From an uncultured Pirellulaceae bacterium (lineage in GTDB: Bacteria > Planctomycetota > Planctomycetia > Pirellulales > Pirellulaceae): a DNA stretch of 32,840 bases. A program made the position numbers and the translations under genes. This document shows, piece by piece, positions 17,793 to 25,728 of the stretch. The stretch is from the NCBI GenBank assembly GCA_937967505.1, contig CALCJM010000129.1:1-32840 (forward strand), in the 5' to 3' direction. Within the stretch, counting starts at the first letter, position 1. Each line of letters begins with the position of its first letter. Under the pieces are notes generated by a model. That model was not told where the DNA came from. It ran no database searches and saw only the letters and a program-made list of their open reading frames with translations.

Positions 17793-18137
17793 TTACCCGG
17801 GCGGCCACGTCAGCGCGCGTCCGGCCAGAATATGCAAATGCAAATGATTTACCGTCTGCCCGCCATCGGCACCACAATTCGCCACCACACGATAGCCGTG
17901 CTCGATATTGAGTAACCTAGCAACCTTATCGACGGTCAACATCAGGTGGCCTGCCAGCCCGGCATCTTCTTCCGCAAAACCGGCGACGTTAACAATCTCT
18001 TTTTTGGGTATCAACAGGACATGGATCGGTGCCTGCGGTGATACGTCATGAAACGCCAGGCAAAGATCATCCTGGTAAACAATATCCGCAGGAATCTCGC
18101 CGTCGATAATCTTTTTGAAAATCGTTTTCGTGCTCAT
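17793..18137 (-). CDS. HIT-family protein (HINT-like nucleotide hydrolase)
   Basis: This is a 114-residue full-length histidine-triad protein. It begins with MSTKTIFKKIIDGEIPADIVYQDD and continues with LAFHDVSPQAPIHVLLIPKK. It ends with NHLHLHILAGRALTWPPG, where H98, H100 and H102 form the triad. HINT proteins hydrolyse AMP-lysine-type phosphoramidates and other nucleoside monophosphate derivatives. It starts two bases after the stop of the Trm112-like gene, so the two are almost certainly translated from one message. Confidence 0.95.
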   Translation of the reverse strand: MSTKTIFKKIIDGEIPADIVYQDDLCLAFHDVSPQAPIHVLLIPKKEIVNVAGFAEEDAGLAGHLMLTVDKVARLLNIEHGYRVVANCGADGGQTVNHLHLHILAGRALTWPPG

Positions 18138-18139
18138 CG

Positions 18140-18427
18140 CTACTCCTGTGCCGGGGTAATACTGCGAAGTGATTCCGGAATCGCAATCGATTCTTCGGCG
18201 ATTAACTGGACGATTTGCGACCGAATGGCAAGCCCGATCTCGCCGGTCTCGTTCACCAAAACGCCATCGATTTCTCCCGAAATGGTCTGGCCAATCCGAT
18301 TGGTAAGCGTCCTGTTCCCGATTGCCTGGTTGAGTGCATCCAGCAGCGCAGGGCTGCCATAGTGCAATGCCGTTCGGGTAACGGGGCAGCGCATCAACGC
18401 CAGCACATCGGGGTCAAGTTCAGTCAT
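18140..18427 (-). CDS. Trm112-like / UPF0434-like small protein
   Basis: The ATG at 18427 gives 95 residues: MTELDPDVLALMRCPVTRTA, then ALLDALNQAIGNRTLTNRIG and a C-terminal GEIDGVLVNETGEIGLAIRSQIVQLI. This is the Trm112p-like layout, in which an LLRCP-like opening begins a small zinc-ribbon-like domain and helices are inserted before the last strand. Only the first of the usual zinc cysteines remains (Cys in MRCP), so metal binding is doubtful. Trm112 relatives bind and stabilise methyltransferases, and bacterial members have little assigned function. The HIT gene follows after two bases. A SAM-dependent methyltransferase gene lies about 430 bp upstream on the same strand. Confidence 0.75.
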   Translation of the reverse strand: MTELDPDVLALMRCPVTRTALHYGSPALLDALNQAIGNRTLTNRIGQTISGEIDGVLVNETGEIGLAIRSQIVQLIAEESIAIPESLRSITPAQE

Positions 18428-18856
18428 GTCGGCCAAAAGGGTACAAAGAAAAAAAAGTCAATGGCGTTGTGCAAAACCAAAACTGGCAAACTTGCATGAC
18501 AAGGCCCCGCCATGTCGTACACCGCCATGTCGTGCACCGCCGGGAAAGTGCTGCTTTGGGCGATTGGCAGTTGAGAGTTTACCGTTGACGATGCTGCCAG
18601 CTTCGCTCTGACGCTGATAGCGTCACCAACGGGTGGTAAATTCTAACTGCCAGTCGCCTTATCCCCCTGCTACAGGAGGCCGCGTCTCCGTTTCATTGCG
18701 TTCCCGTGCAGAGCCCGGGAAGGAGAGTTTCATGTCAGCGGTTCAGTGCAGGTGTGCAGGTTCTCCATTTCGCCACGCGTAATCCAGCGCATTGTGATTT
18801 ATACCGTACCAACTGACAACTAGGGAACAAGCTTACTTACGGGCTGACCCCACCGG
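18428..18856. other. Intergenic region with a 100-bp inverted-repeat element and short tandem repeats
   Basis: No gene is supported in these 429 bp. They contain two 15-bp tandem units (18507-18536, CCGCCATGTCGTACA then CCGCCATGTCGTGCA) and the palindromic element at 18559-18658. The rest, to 18856, shows nothing clear. Confidence 0.5.
18559..18658. repeat. 100-bp imperfect inverted-repeat element
   Basis: The left arm at 18559-18583 starts GGCGATTGGCAGTTGA and ends TTTACC. The right arm at 18635-18658 is its imperfect reverse complement, starting GGTAAATTCTAACTGCC and ending in CAGTCGCC. Between them is a further perfect 6-bp hairpin, GACGCT-gat-AGCGTC, at 18610-18624. The left arm recurs alone at 3835-3859. 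The structure fits a small non-coding mobile or REP-like repeat. No coding potential was seen. Confidence 0.6.
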
Positions 18857-19678
18857 TTACTCGAGGATGATTCCTCCCATTGCACTGCAATCAGGATGGC
18901 CAGAATTACCGGGGTCAGCGTTTCGTTTCTTCCGCCGTGCCTTGATACGCACGTAGGGAGCAACAAACTGACAGCGGTGTGCAAACGAGCCCTCATCGGC
19001 GTCCGGTTTGGCATGCAGCGGTTCAGTCACGTCCTCGATCACCATTCCCGAGCGACACATGCTGCCCAAAATCTCCTCCCAGCGATGAACATACTCCAGT
19101 GTTCCCTGTTCCCGGATCAGATTGGCTTCTGCTACCGGAGGCAAGGGCTGTTTCCCATAGTAGGCATGCTCCAGTCGATAACCGCCACCACTTCCGCGAA
19201 TCGTCGCCTGAAGACTGGCGGGTTGTTTGTGTTGGCTGATATATATTCCGTCACTGACCAGCAACCGCGCCACTTCCGCAAATACTTTTCCAATATCAGG
19301 AACATAGCACGTACTGACCGGATGGATAACGATGTCGAAACTGGCACCAGCAAGCATCGGCAAATAGTCCATGGATGCCTCGATCGTTCTCAACGACAGC
19401 TTGCGTTCCCTAGCAACCGCGCGGTCCAACTCCAGCATCGCCGGGCTGATATCGACCACCGTTACCTCCGCACCGGCCGCCGCATAGATGGGTCCCTGAC
19501 GTCCGCCACCAGCGGCCAGACACAGAACACGCTGACCCTCTATCGAATCACCCAACCACCCCGGCCCATCGACCGACGCCAGCGGATTTTCAAAATCAAT
19601 TGCGCGTGCGGGTTTGGCCAGTCGATCGCCGATGAGCGCTAACCGGTCCCAAGCCGCTTTGTTGTGCCAATGATCCAT
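18857..19678 (-). CDS. Class I SAM-dependent methyltransferase
   Basis: The 273-residue product carries the Rossmann-type methyltransferase motifs: VLCLAAGGGRQGPIYAAAG (motif I, residues ~50-68), VTVVDISPAMLELDRAVA (the acidic ribose ligand D76) and FDIVIHPVSTCYVPD (motif IV). EVARLLVSDGIYISQHKQP supplies the following strand. The C-terminal third includes substrate-side elements and a basic tail (RIKARRKKRNADPG). The opening MDHWHNKAAWDRLA resembles class I methyltransferases of the UbiE / methyltransferase-11 type. The substrate is unknown. The gene is divergent from the thioesterase gene with about 117 bp between. A 248-codon plus-strand frame over it is a shadow. Confidence 0.9.
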   Translation of the reverse strand: MDHWHNKAAWDRLALIGDRLAKPARAIDFENPLASVDGPGWLGDSIEGQRVLCLAAGGGRQGPIYAAAGAEVTVVDISPAMLELDRAVARERKLSLRTIEASMDYLPMLAGASFDIVIHPVSTCYVPDIGKVFAEVARLLVSDGIYISQHKQPASLQATIRGSGGGYRLEHAYYGKQPLPPVAEANLIREQGTLEYVHRWEEILGSMCRSGMVIEDVTEPLHAKPDADEGSFAHRCQFVAPYVRIKARRKKRNADPGNSGHPDCSAMGGIILE

Positions 19679-19795
19679 ATCAATGCCCGAGGTTCCCGCA
19701 GGCCCCTTCCGGTTCGGGACAACCCACTGGTCATCCCTGTAGTTTTCACGATAATCACGAATTCAGATTCGCCATTTTACACCAATTTTCTTTCC

Positions 19796-20242
19796 ATGCA
19801 GACGCATTCCCCCATCGCCACATTCAGCAATTGTCGCCGTGTCGCGATGGCAGATACCGACGCCAGCGGCACGGTTCATTTGGGTGCCTATATCCGCATG
19901 ATGGAGGAGACCGAATACGCTTTCCTCCGCAGCCGAGGGCTGAGCGTGGTGTTGACCGACGACAAAGGTATCCTCGGTTTTCCACGATTGTCTGCCAACA
20001 TTGAAGTCGCCCACCCGGCGCACTTCGACGACGAAGTGATGGTCCAGTTAAACTTGTTGACAGTTGACGGGAAACAGGTTGTCTATGAATTCACGATTGC
20101 GGGTCTATCGGCTGATGTCGCCAATCAACACATCGCCAGTGGGCTGTTTCGCGTGGTCTGCTGTCGATTCCCCAATGACGACCCTCCCTACGCAATTCTG
20201 ACACCACTGAACGTGATCGATGCACTGCGCGGTGATACCTGA
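19796..20242 (+). CDS. Hotdog-fold acyl-CoA thioesterase (4HBT type)
   Basis: From the ATG at 19796 the protein has 148 residues, standard for a single hotdog domain. VAMADTDASGTVHLGAYIRMMEETEYAFLR is the signature helix. D22 sits at the catalytic Asp position of 4-hydroxybenzoyl-CoA thioesterases, with H28 replacing the more common Phe/Tyr. GFPRLSANIEVAHPAHFDDEVMVQL provides the following strands. These enzymes hydrolyse acyl-CoA thioesters in the cytoplasm; chain preference cannot be read from the sequence. The frame is open 44 codons upstream but that part lies in the divergent intergenic region and is not family-like. The ferrochelatase gene follows by 94 bp on the same strand. Confidence 0.88.
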   Translation: MQTHSPIATFSNCRRVAMADTDASGTVHLGAYIRMMEETEYAFLRSRGLSVVLTDDKGILGFPRLSANIEVAHPAHFDDEVMVQLNLLTVDGKQVVYEFTIAGLSADVANQHIASGLFRVVCCRFPNDDPPYAILTPLNVIDALRGDT

Positions 20243-20336
20243 AATCCGGCATTTAAACCGGGAACTGACAGAACGCGTACTGCCGGCCCGTGTTTGCCTC
20301 CAAAAAATCGTACTACACCCCCACAGAAAGCTGGCA

Positions 20337-21374
20337 ATGGCCAACAAACAATATGACGCACTGGTCGTGATCTCCTTTGGCGGCCCCGAGGGCCCGGACG
20401 AGGTCATGCCTTTCATGGAGAATGTGCTACGCGGAAAAAATGTGCCGCGCGCACGGATGCTGGAAGTCTGCCAACACTATCAGCAGTTTGACGGCGTCAG
20501 CCCGATCAACGAACAGAACCGCCAGTTAATCGCCGCCATCAAACAGGAACTGCAACAGCACGACATCGATTTGCCGGTCTACTGGGGAAATCGCAACTGG
20601 CACCCGATGATCCCCGATGCCCTCGAAGAAATGAAAAAAGACGGTGTCAAGTGCGCCTTGGCATTCTTTACCAATGCCTTCAGTTGCTATTCCGGCTGCC
20701 GACAGTATCGGGAAAATATTCTGCACGCCCAGGAACAAATGGAAGGTGCCCCCGAGGTTCACAAGCTGCGTATGTTCTTTAATCATCCGCTGTACATCGA
20801 AGCCTCCGCCGATCGCGTTCAGCACGCGTTTGATAAGATTCCCGAATCACGTCGGTCAAAAACACGGTTCGTCTTCACCGCTCACAGTATTCCGATGTCG
20901 ATGGCCGACAATTGCAAATACGAAACGCAACTGAAAGAGGCAACACGACTGGTGATGGAGAAAATTGGCGACTACCAGTACGACCTGGTCTATCAAAGCC
21001 GCTCCGGTCCACCGACGCAGCCGTGGCTGGAACCAGATGTCTGCGACTTCATTGAAGAACAGAATGCAGGCAATCGAATCGAAGACATTGTAATGATGCC
21101 AATCGGATTCGTCTCCGATCACATGGAAGTCATGTTTGACCTCGACACCGAAGCTCAGGATGTTTGCAAACAACTGGGAATCAACATGCAACGCGCTCTT
21201 TCGGTCGGCACGCACCCAAAGTTCGTCTCCATGATCCGGGAACTGATTCTCGAACGTACCGAAGGCACCGAAAAACGGGCGTGCGGCCAGATGCCCGCTA
21301 ACTGGGATGTATGCCCGGTCGATTGCTGTACGTACGATCCTCCCAAACGCCCGCAGCGCCCCGCAACAACCTGA
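20337..21374 (+). CDS. hemH: Ferrochelatase
   Basis: The ATG at 20337 begins MANKQYDALVVISFGGPEGPDEVMPFMENV, the classic ferrochelatase N-terminus, and gives 345 residues. The catalytic His is in FVFTAHSIPMSM (H183) and the conserved Glu in PIGFVSDHMEVMFDLD (E264). It inserts ferrous iron into a porphyrin at the end of heme synthesis. Unusually, it has C121 within SGCRQYREN plus a C-terminal cysteine set C316, C326, C330 and C331. In actinobacterial enzymes the residue matching C121 and three C-terminal cysteines hold a [2Fe-2S] cluster, so this enzyme may carry one too, with different spacing. AGAAAG lies just upstream of the start. Whether the substrate is protoporphyrin IX or coproporphyrin III is not clear from inspection. 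No other heme synthesis gene is in the window. Confidence 0.95.
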   Translation: MANKQYDALVVISFGGPEGPDEVMPFMENVLRGKNVPRARMLEVCQHYQQFDGVSPINEQNRQLIAAIKQELQQHDIDLPVYWGNRNWHPMIPDALEEMKKDGVKCALAFFTNAFSCYSGCRQYRENILHAQEQMEGAPEVHKLRMFFNHPLYIEASADRVQHAFDKIPESRRSKTRFVFTAHSIPMSMADNCKYETQLKEATRLVMEKIGDYQYDLVYQSRSGPPTQPWLEPDVCDFIEEQNAGNRIEDIVMMPIGFVSDHMEVMFDLDTEAQDVCKQLGINMQRALSVGTHPKFVSMIRELILERTEGTEKRACGQMPANWDVCPVDCCTYDPPKRPQRPATT

Positions 21375-21465
21375 TGACGCAATCGTCGATCGGTGGCAAC
21401 CGGGTCAATTCACATCTAACCCAATTTCAACCCAATCTCAATAACTCTTGAAACAGAACACGCTC

Positions 21466-22164
21466 ATGGAAATCCAACTTACGTGGCTGGGACACGCCAC
21501 CTGGAAAATTCAGGCTGGCGACCATACGATTCTGCTGGATCCGTTTTTGAATGACTCACCAGTTGCCCCCGTCAACGCGGACGAGGTGAAGGCGGACGTG
21601 ATTCTGGTGTCCCACGGCCACTTCGATCATGTCGCCGATGTCGCGTCGATTGCCAACCGTTGTAACGCTCACGTGGTCGCCGTCTATGAGATTGCCCAAT
21701 GGTTCCAGGCCAACCATGACGTTAAATTGGCTACCGGCATGAACCTTGGCGGCACCTTTAAGCTGCCGTTGGAAGGGATTTCGGCATCGGTCAAGATGAC
21801 ACCTGCCGTTCACAGTTCACAACTACCTGACGGATCCCCTGGCGGAGTCGCCGCCGGATTTATCCTGACCATCGAATCCAAAAAAATCTACTTCGCCTGC
21901 GACACGGCGCTGTTTTCCGACATGCAGTTGATCGGGCGATCCGGAATCGACGTGGCGGTACTTCCGATCGGCGACCTGTTCACGATGGGCATCGAGGACA
22001 GTATTCTGGCAACCGGTTTCATTGATCCCAAACAAGTCCTGCCAACTCATTACAACACTTGGCCACCCATTGAAGCGGATACCACGCTGTGGGCTGAAAA
22101 AATTAAAACCGAAACTGGTGCCCATCCCGTCGTCCTAGAGCCAGGTGAAACCCATATCGTATAA
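21466..22164 (+). CDS. Metallo-beta-lactamase-fold metal-dependent hydrolase (UPF0173 type)
   Basis: The 232-residue product starts MEIQLTWLGHATWKIQAGDH, followed by ILLDPFLNDSPVAP and VSHGHFDHVADVASIA (HxHxDH at residues 50-55). Later metal ligands are in AVHSS, YFACDTALFSDM and LPTHYNTWPPIEAD. This set defines the UPF0173 / UlaG-like branch of the metallo-beta-lactamase superfamily, which binds two metal ions and hydrolyses small ester or phosphodiester bonds. The physiological substrate of UPF0173 proteins is unknown. An upstream TTG at 21448 would add six residues, but the ATG matches the family N-terminus. It is cytoplasmic. The broken Uma2 gene follows by 36 bp. Confidence 0.92.
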   Translation: MEIQLTWLGHATWKIQAGDHTILLDPFLNDSPVAPVNADEVKADVILVSHGHFDHVADVASIANRCNAHVVAVYEIAQWFQANHDVKLATGMNLGGTFKLPLEGISASVKMTPAVHSSQLPDGSPGGVAAGFILTIESKKIYFACDTALFSDMQLIGRSGIDVAVLPIGDLFTMGIEDSILATGFIDPKQVLPTHYNTWPPIEADTTLWAEKIKTETGAHPVVLEPGETHIV

Positions 22165-22200
22165 TCGGCATCTCATTACAGATCATTGCGGGGCACTTAA

Positions 22201-22825
22201 ATGTCAACAGCCGACGATCATAAGATGAGCCCTTCCGAGTATCTTGCGTTCGAACGCGCGGCGCAAGAACGCCATATGTATTGGCATGGTCAAGTCTACA
22301 ACATGTCCGGGGCAACATGTTAAAATTTCCGGAAATGTCCAGCGGCGAATTCATCAAGCGTTCGATAATTCGGATTGCGAAGTCATGCAATCGGACATGA
22401 GAGTTAAAAACCATCGTACAGGCTCGTACCACTACCCTGACATCGTAGCGACCTGCCAGTCACCGAAGTTTGAGGACAACCATTTAGACACCTTAATGAA
22501 CCCTCAAGTAGTCATCGAAGTGTTATCCAAATCAACAGTGAGGTTTGATCGAGGCGCGAAGTTCCAAGACTACCAGAGAATTGACTCGCTGAAAGAATAC
22601 GTTCTGATTTCCCAAGACAAAATGCACGTGGAGCGGTTCACGCGTTCCGGTGATTCGACTTGGGAATACGAAACAGCAAGTCTGCCGGAGGATGTTCTGG
22701 CGCTTAACTCAATCGGCGTGAAAATTCTGTTGAAAGACATCTATTCGAAGATCAAATTTGATCCCGAAGCTCAGGAAGGATTCAAAGTTGTCGAACAGCG
22801 CTTCCCCTACGATGTTCCTGAGTAG
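22201..22825 (+). pseudogene. Uma2-family (DUF820) nuclease-like gene, frameshifted
   Basis: The ATG at 22201 opens a frame with the family N-terminus (HKMSPSEYLAFERAAQERHM, then WHGQVYNMSGAT), which stops at TAA 22321-22323 after 40 codons. The family sequence continues in the next frame from about 22316: HVKISGNVQRRIHQAF, CEVMQSDMRVKN, YHYPDIV, NPQVVIEVLSKSTVRFDRGAKFQDYQRI and so on, to the stop at 22825. The two halves join in the right order at about 22310-22318, so a small deletion of 2 (or 5, 8) bases or an insertion of one base is likely. Uma2 proteins have a PD-(D/E)XK-type fold and are often multicopy in cyanobacteria and planctomycetes; their role is unknown. A sequencing error or programmed frameshift cannot be excluded, but no slippery heptamer is visible at the junction. 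Confidence 0.85.
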
Positions 22826-22944
22826 TAATCCGGAACATCCGGAGACGCCCGGTTTGGCAAAAAGATCAGGCGCAACTGACGAGCAACGCAACCATTGCAT
22901 GACCACTCACTGAAATATCGGAAGAACCAGTTTTCGGTCCTTCA

Positions 22945-22983
22945 TGGTGCTTACTCATAGTGCTTACTCATAGTGCTTACTCA
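22945..22983. repeat. Three tandem 13-bp repeats at the helicase stop codon
   Basis: The unit TAGTGCTTACTCA occurs at 22958-22970 and 22971-22983, with a one-mismatch copy at 22945-22957. The last copy contains the TAA stop of the minus-strand helicase gene. It looks like a slippage expansion into the 3' untranslated part. Confidence 0.8.
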
Positions 22984-25490
22984 GGGCGCTGGCGCGTTGG
23001 ACCGCCGGTTTCGGCCAACCACTGTTCGGTCCCCTCGGGTTCTACAATCCGGCACATGTCTTCCAGTTGGTCGGCGATATCGTACAAATCGTCCTGCCAC
23101 ACCCTGTGCTTGATATCGGCCGGACACAACTGGGCCATCTCATCCAGCAACAGAATAAACCGCAGAAGATGGCGGAACACCATGCCCTCCTGCTTTTGCA
23201 GTTTGTTGCTGGTGATGTATTTGTTGAAATCCGTGCCGTACTGAAGCACTTCACCCACCACCCAAACCGGTGTCAGTTTTAAATCCTGAACGTCGGGAAA
23301 ATCGTGCTGAAACAGTCGCTGAAGTTTGTAGGGGAACGTCAAAATTGGCACAAAATCCGCCTCATCAACCCAACCGCGTTGCTCTTCTTCCTCGCCTTCC
23401 TTTGGATATCCAAATTCATCCGCCGTCGCCAGCCCCAGTTTTAACAACTGCGGATCCAACCGCGTTGTCGCCAGAGGTCCCGGCGGCAACGCATCGGGTT
23501 TGGGAATTCGAATCACGGGCCCCAGCGACCTGGGCAATTGAAGCAAACTCTCAAATGCCATCACGCGCTCATTCCGGTCGGCGATGCCCATGTGGTTCAT
23601 CAGGAACAATGCGTACAAAGGATGCACCGCCCGTAGCTGTAACATATCGAACATCGCCTCGGTCGGCGTCGCCAATAGGGGCTGGTAGTTCGCCAACGCT
23701 TCGCCGGAAGCATTTTTCGGTTTGGCTGCCGTGGTTTTATTCGATGGCGATTCCTGCTCTGGCGGCGCATCGGACTTGCGTTGGCCAAGATCCAGTTGAG
23801 CAAACAACGAGGCCGGATTGGCAGACAGCAATTCATCCGAATCCTGGTCAACGGCAGGCACACCGTCGGTCGCGCCTCCACCGGAAGAATCGTCGGCAGA
23901 CAAATCCTTCGCTTCCGCCGCATTTCCAGCCAGCTCCAGTGGCGGTTGCGGATCAAGCGCCACATAGCCACCACGATACAGGGTGATCAGTTGGCGCGTA
24001 AGATTGTTCTGTGCCTGTTCTTTTTGCCTGGAATCCAGCAGTCTCCCCGAAACCAGTTTTCGAATCAGGGCAACATCCGGCGCAATGTTCAGCATATAGA
24101 CCAACAGTCGCCACGGCAGTGGACCGCGACTGGCCAGATCCGCCGATGGAGCGTTGATTAACTGTTCAAACTGGGCCTGAGACCAGTATTGCTGGGTCTC
24201 ACGCCGCTTGGGCTGCTTCTTTTTGAGTGCCTTTTTTGCTTTCCGCAATCCCGGATCTTTGGTGTCCTCGGGAATTTGATCATACTTCTCTTTCCAACGC
24301 GCAATTTTGACATCGTCCTCATGGGCCAGCACGTACACGTATCCGTTATCGTCGTATTGAGGACGTCCGGCGCGGCCAAACATCTGATGCGCCCCTGCCG
24401 CATCGAGCAATTTCATTTTGCCCGGTGGCCCTTTGAGAATCGTCGGTAACACCACGCTGCGGGCCGGCAGATTAATTCCCGCAGCCAACGTTTCGGTACA
24501 CACACAAATGCTGAGTAATTTTTCCTGAAACAGTGTTTCTACAATTTGTCGGTATCGCGGCAGCACACCGGCATGATGGACACCAATCCCGCGCATCAAT
24601 AATTGCCGCATTTTGGGGCCGGCCCCCGGCGTAAAATCATAATCATTCAGTCGTTCGGTCAGCGCCTTTTGCTGATCCTTGGCCACACATTTTTTCCCCT
24701 TGAGCGTTTCGGCCACATTCCAACACATGGCGCGATTAAAACAGAACAGCAACGCCGGCACGCGGCGAAGGTGTTCATCACCCGCAACCATTTTCTCCAT
24801 GTGGTCGGCCAGCAGTTCTTCCTGCTCCCAATTGAATTGAAGCGGTACCGTGCGCTCGGTGCCTTCAATCAATTTCAAACTGCGTTGGTGCACATGATTC
24901 AGCCAACGCAAAAACGCCATCGAATTTCCCACCGTGGCCGACAGCAACATCGTTCTGACATGATCCGGCAACAACGCCAAACCGAATTCCCAGACAATCC
25001 CGCGCTCGGGCAAGTTGAAGCTGTGAAACTCATCCATGACCACCGCCCACACATCGCTGAAGTCAAATGACTGGCGGTCCAGCAACCGGTTGAGCAAGAT
25101 TTCGGCGACAACGACAAGGATTTTCGCATCTGGATTAACGCTTCGATTACCGGTCACCAAACCCACGTCCTCAGCAGAATATCCCCACCGCACCACAGTC
25201 TCCTGAAGCTCACGGAATTTCTGGTCGGTCAGCGCGATCAAAGGGGTCGTGAAGTAGGCGCGTTTACCAAGCTTGAGTGCCTCGAACAGAGCGCCTTCTG
25301 CGATCAGTGTTTTGCCAGTCCCAGTCGGGGCACAGACCAATATCCCCTGCGATTCAGTAAACCACGCCAGCAGCGCGTCTTCCTGAACCGGGTACGGATC
25401 GTAAGGCAGCGAATCGAAATAGGCTTCCGCAATATCGTCGCGCTGATCTTGAGAAGGGGCCGTAACGGGCGGCTGGGTGGGTGAATTCAC
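22977..25490 (-). CDS. Ski2-like DEAD/DEAH-box helicase with DUF3516-type C-terminus
   Basis: The 837-residue product has the full superfamily 2 helicase core. Q-motif-like YPVQEDAL comes first, Walker A is VCAPTGTGKT (K60), TTPLIALTDQK is motif Ia and the Walker B is DEFH (153-156). SATVGN is motif III, VCTETLAAGINLPAR is motif V and HQMFGRAGRPQYD is motif VI. DEFH in the Walker B and the GRAGRPQYD ending are typical of Ski2/Mtr4-like RNA helicases and the bacterial group with a DUF3516 C-terminus. A charged, low-complexity insert (about residues 540-620) separates the core from a C-terminal helical region (DMLQLRAVHPLYALFLMNHM onwards). It is expected to unwind RNA or DNA using ATP; the partner is unknown. 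No ribosome binding site. A plus-strand frame of 238 codons at 23270 is a shadow. Confidence 0.92.
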   Translation of the reverse strand: MNSPTQPPVTAPSQDQRDDIAEAYFDSLPYDPYPVQEDALLAWFTESQGILVCAPTGTGKTLIAEGALFEALKLGKRAYFTTPLIALTDQKFRELQETVVRWGYSAEDVGLVTGNRSVNPDAKILVVVAEILLNRLLDRQSFDFSDVWAVVMDEFHSFNLPERGIVWEFGLALLPDHVRTMLLSATVGNSMAFLRWLNHVHQRSLKLIEGTERTVPLQFNWEQEELLADHMEKMVAGDEHLRRVPALLFCFNRAMCWNVAETLKGKKCVAKDQQKALTERLNDYDFTPGAGPKMRQLLMRGIGVHHAGVLPRYRQIVETLFQEKLLSICVCTETLAAGINLPARSVVLPTILKGPPGKMKLLDAAGAHQMFGRAGRPQYDDNGYVYVLAHEDDVKIARWKEKYDQIPEDTKDPGLRKAKKALKKKQPKRRETQQYWSQAQFEQLINAPSADLASRGPLPWRLLVYMLNIAPDVALIRKLVSGRLLDSRQKEQAQNNLTRQLITLYRGGYVALDPQPPLELAGNAAEAKDLSADDSSGGGATDGVPAVDQDSDELLSANPASLFAQLDLGQRKSDAPPEQESPSNKTTAAKPKNASGEALANYQPLLATPTEAMFDMLQLRAVHPLYALFLMNHMGIADRNERVMAFESLLQLPRSLGPVIRIPKPDALPPGPLATTRLDPQLLKLGLATADEFGYPKEGEEEEQRGWVDEADFVPILTFPYKLQRLFQHDFPDVQDLKLTPVWVVGEVLQYGTDFNKYITSNKLQKQEGMVFRHLLRFILLLDEMAQLCPADIKHRVWQDDLYDIADQLEDMCRIVEPEGTEQWLAETGGPTRQRPE

Positions 25491-25616
25491 AGTTAAAGGG
25501 GGGCGGAGAAATGCAGGCGAACAAAGAAACCGCTCATTCTAACGGAAAAGTCGCCGTAATTCGCTTCGAGGTAGAGATTAAATTGAAACCTGAGTCAGCC
25601 CCAAAAAAACACCAGT

Positions 25617-25715
25617 GCAGAGCGCCTGAGACAGGACGCGCGCGTTGGGTGACTCAGGCCAATCCAACGCGCCGCGTGAGTCAATTACATGGCATCTGCC
25701 TGAAAAGCGCTCTGC
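25617..25715 (-). terminator. Nested palindrome after the anti-sigma gene, possible terminator
   Basis: A perfect 9-bp inverted repeat, GCAGAGCGC (25617-25625) against GCGCTCTGC (25707-25715), encloses a second perfect 9-bp one, GCGCGTTGG (25640-25648) against CCAACGCGC (25664-25672). On the minus strand the stem begins 13 bp after the anti-sigma stop and is followed, 7 bases later, by seven T (25609-25603). It could end the sigma/anti-sigma transcript before the helicase gene. It might also be an unrelated structured repeat. Confidence 0.45.
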
Positions 25716-25728
25716 TTAATGGATTTGC

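Noticed and set aside
18896..19642. 248-codon plus-strand reading frame
   Set aside because: It is antisense to the methyltransferase gene, whose SAM-binding motifs are clear.
23270..23986. 238-codon plus-strand reading frame
   Set aside because: It is antisense to the helicase gene, rich in Pro, Arg and His as expected of a shadow frame.
25640..25672. Integron attC-like site (GTTGGGT and ATCCAAC match the core-site consensus)
   Set aside because: The two boxes are in the wrong order for an attC site (GTTRRRY first and RYYYAAC last), the gap is too short and no integrase is present.
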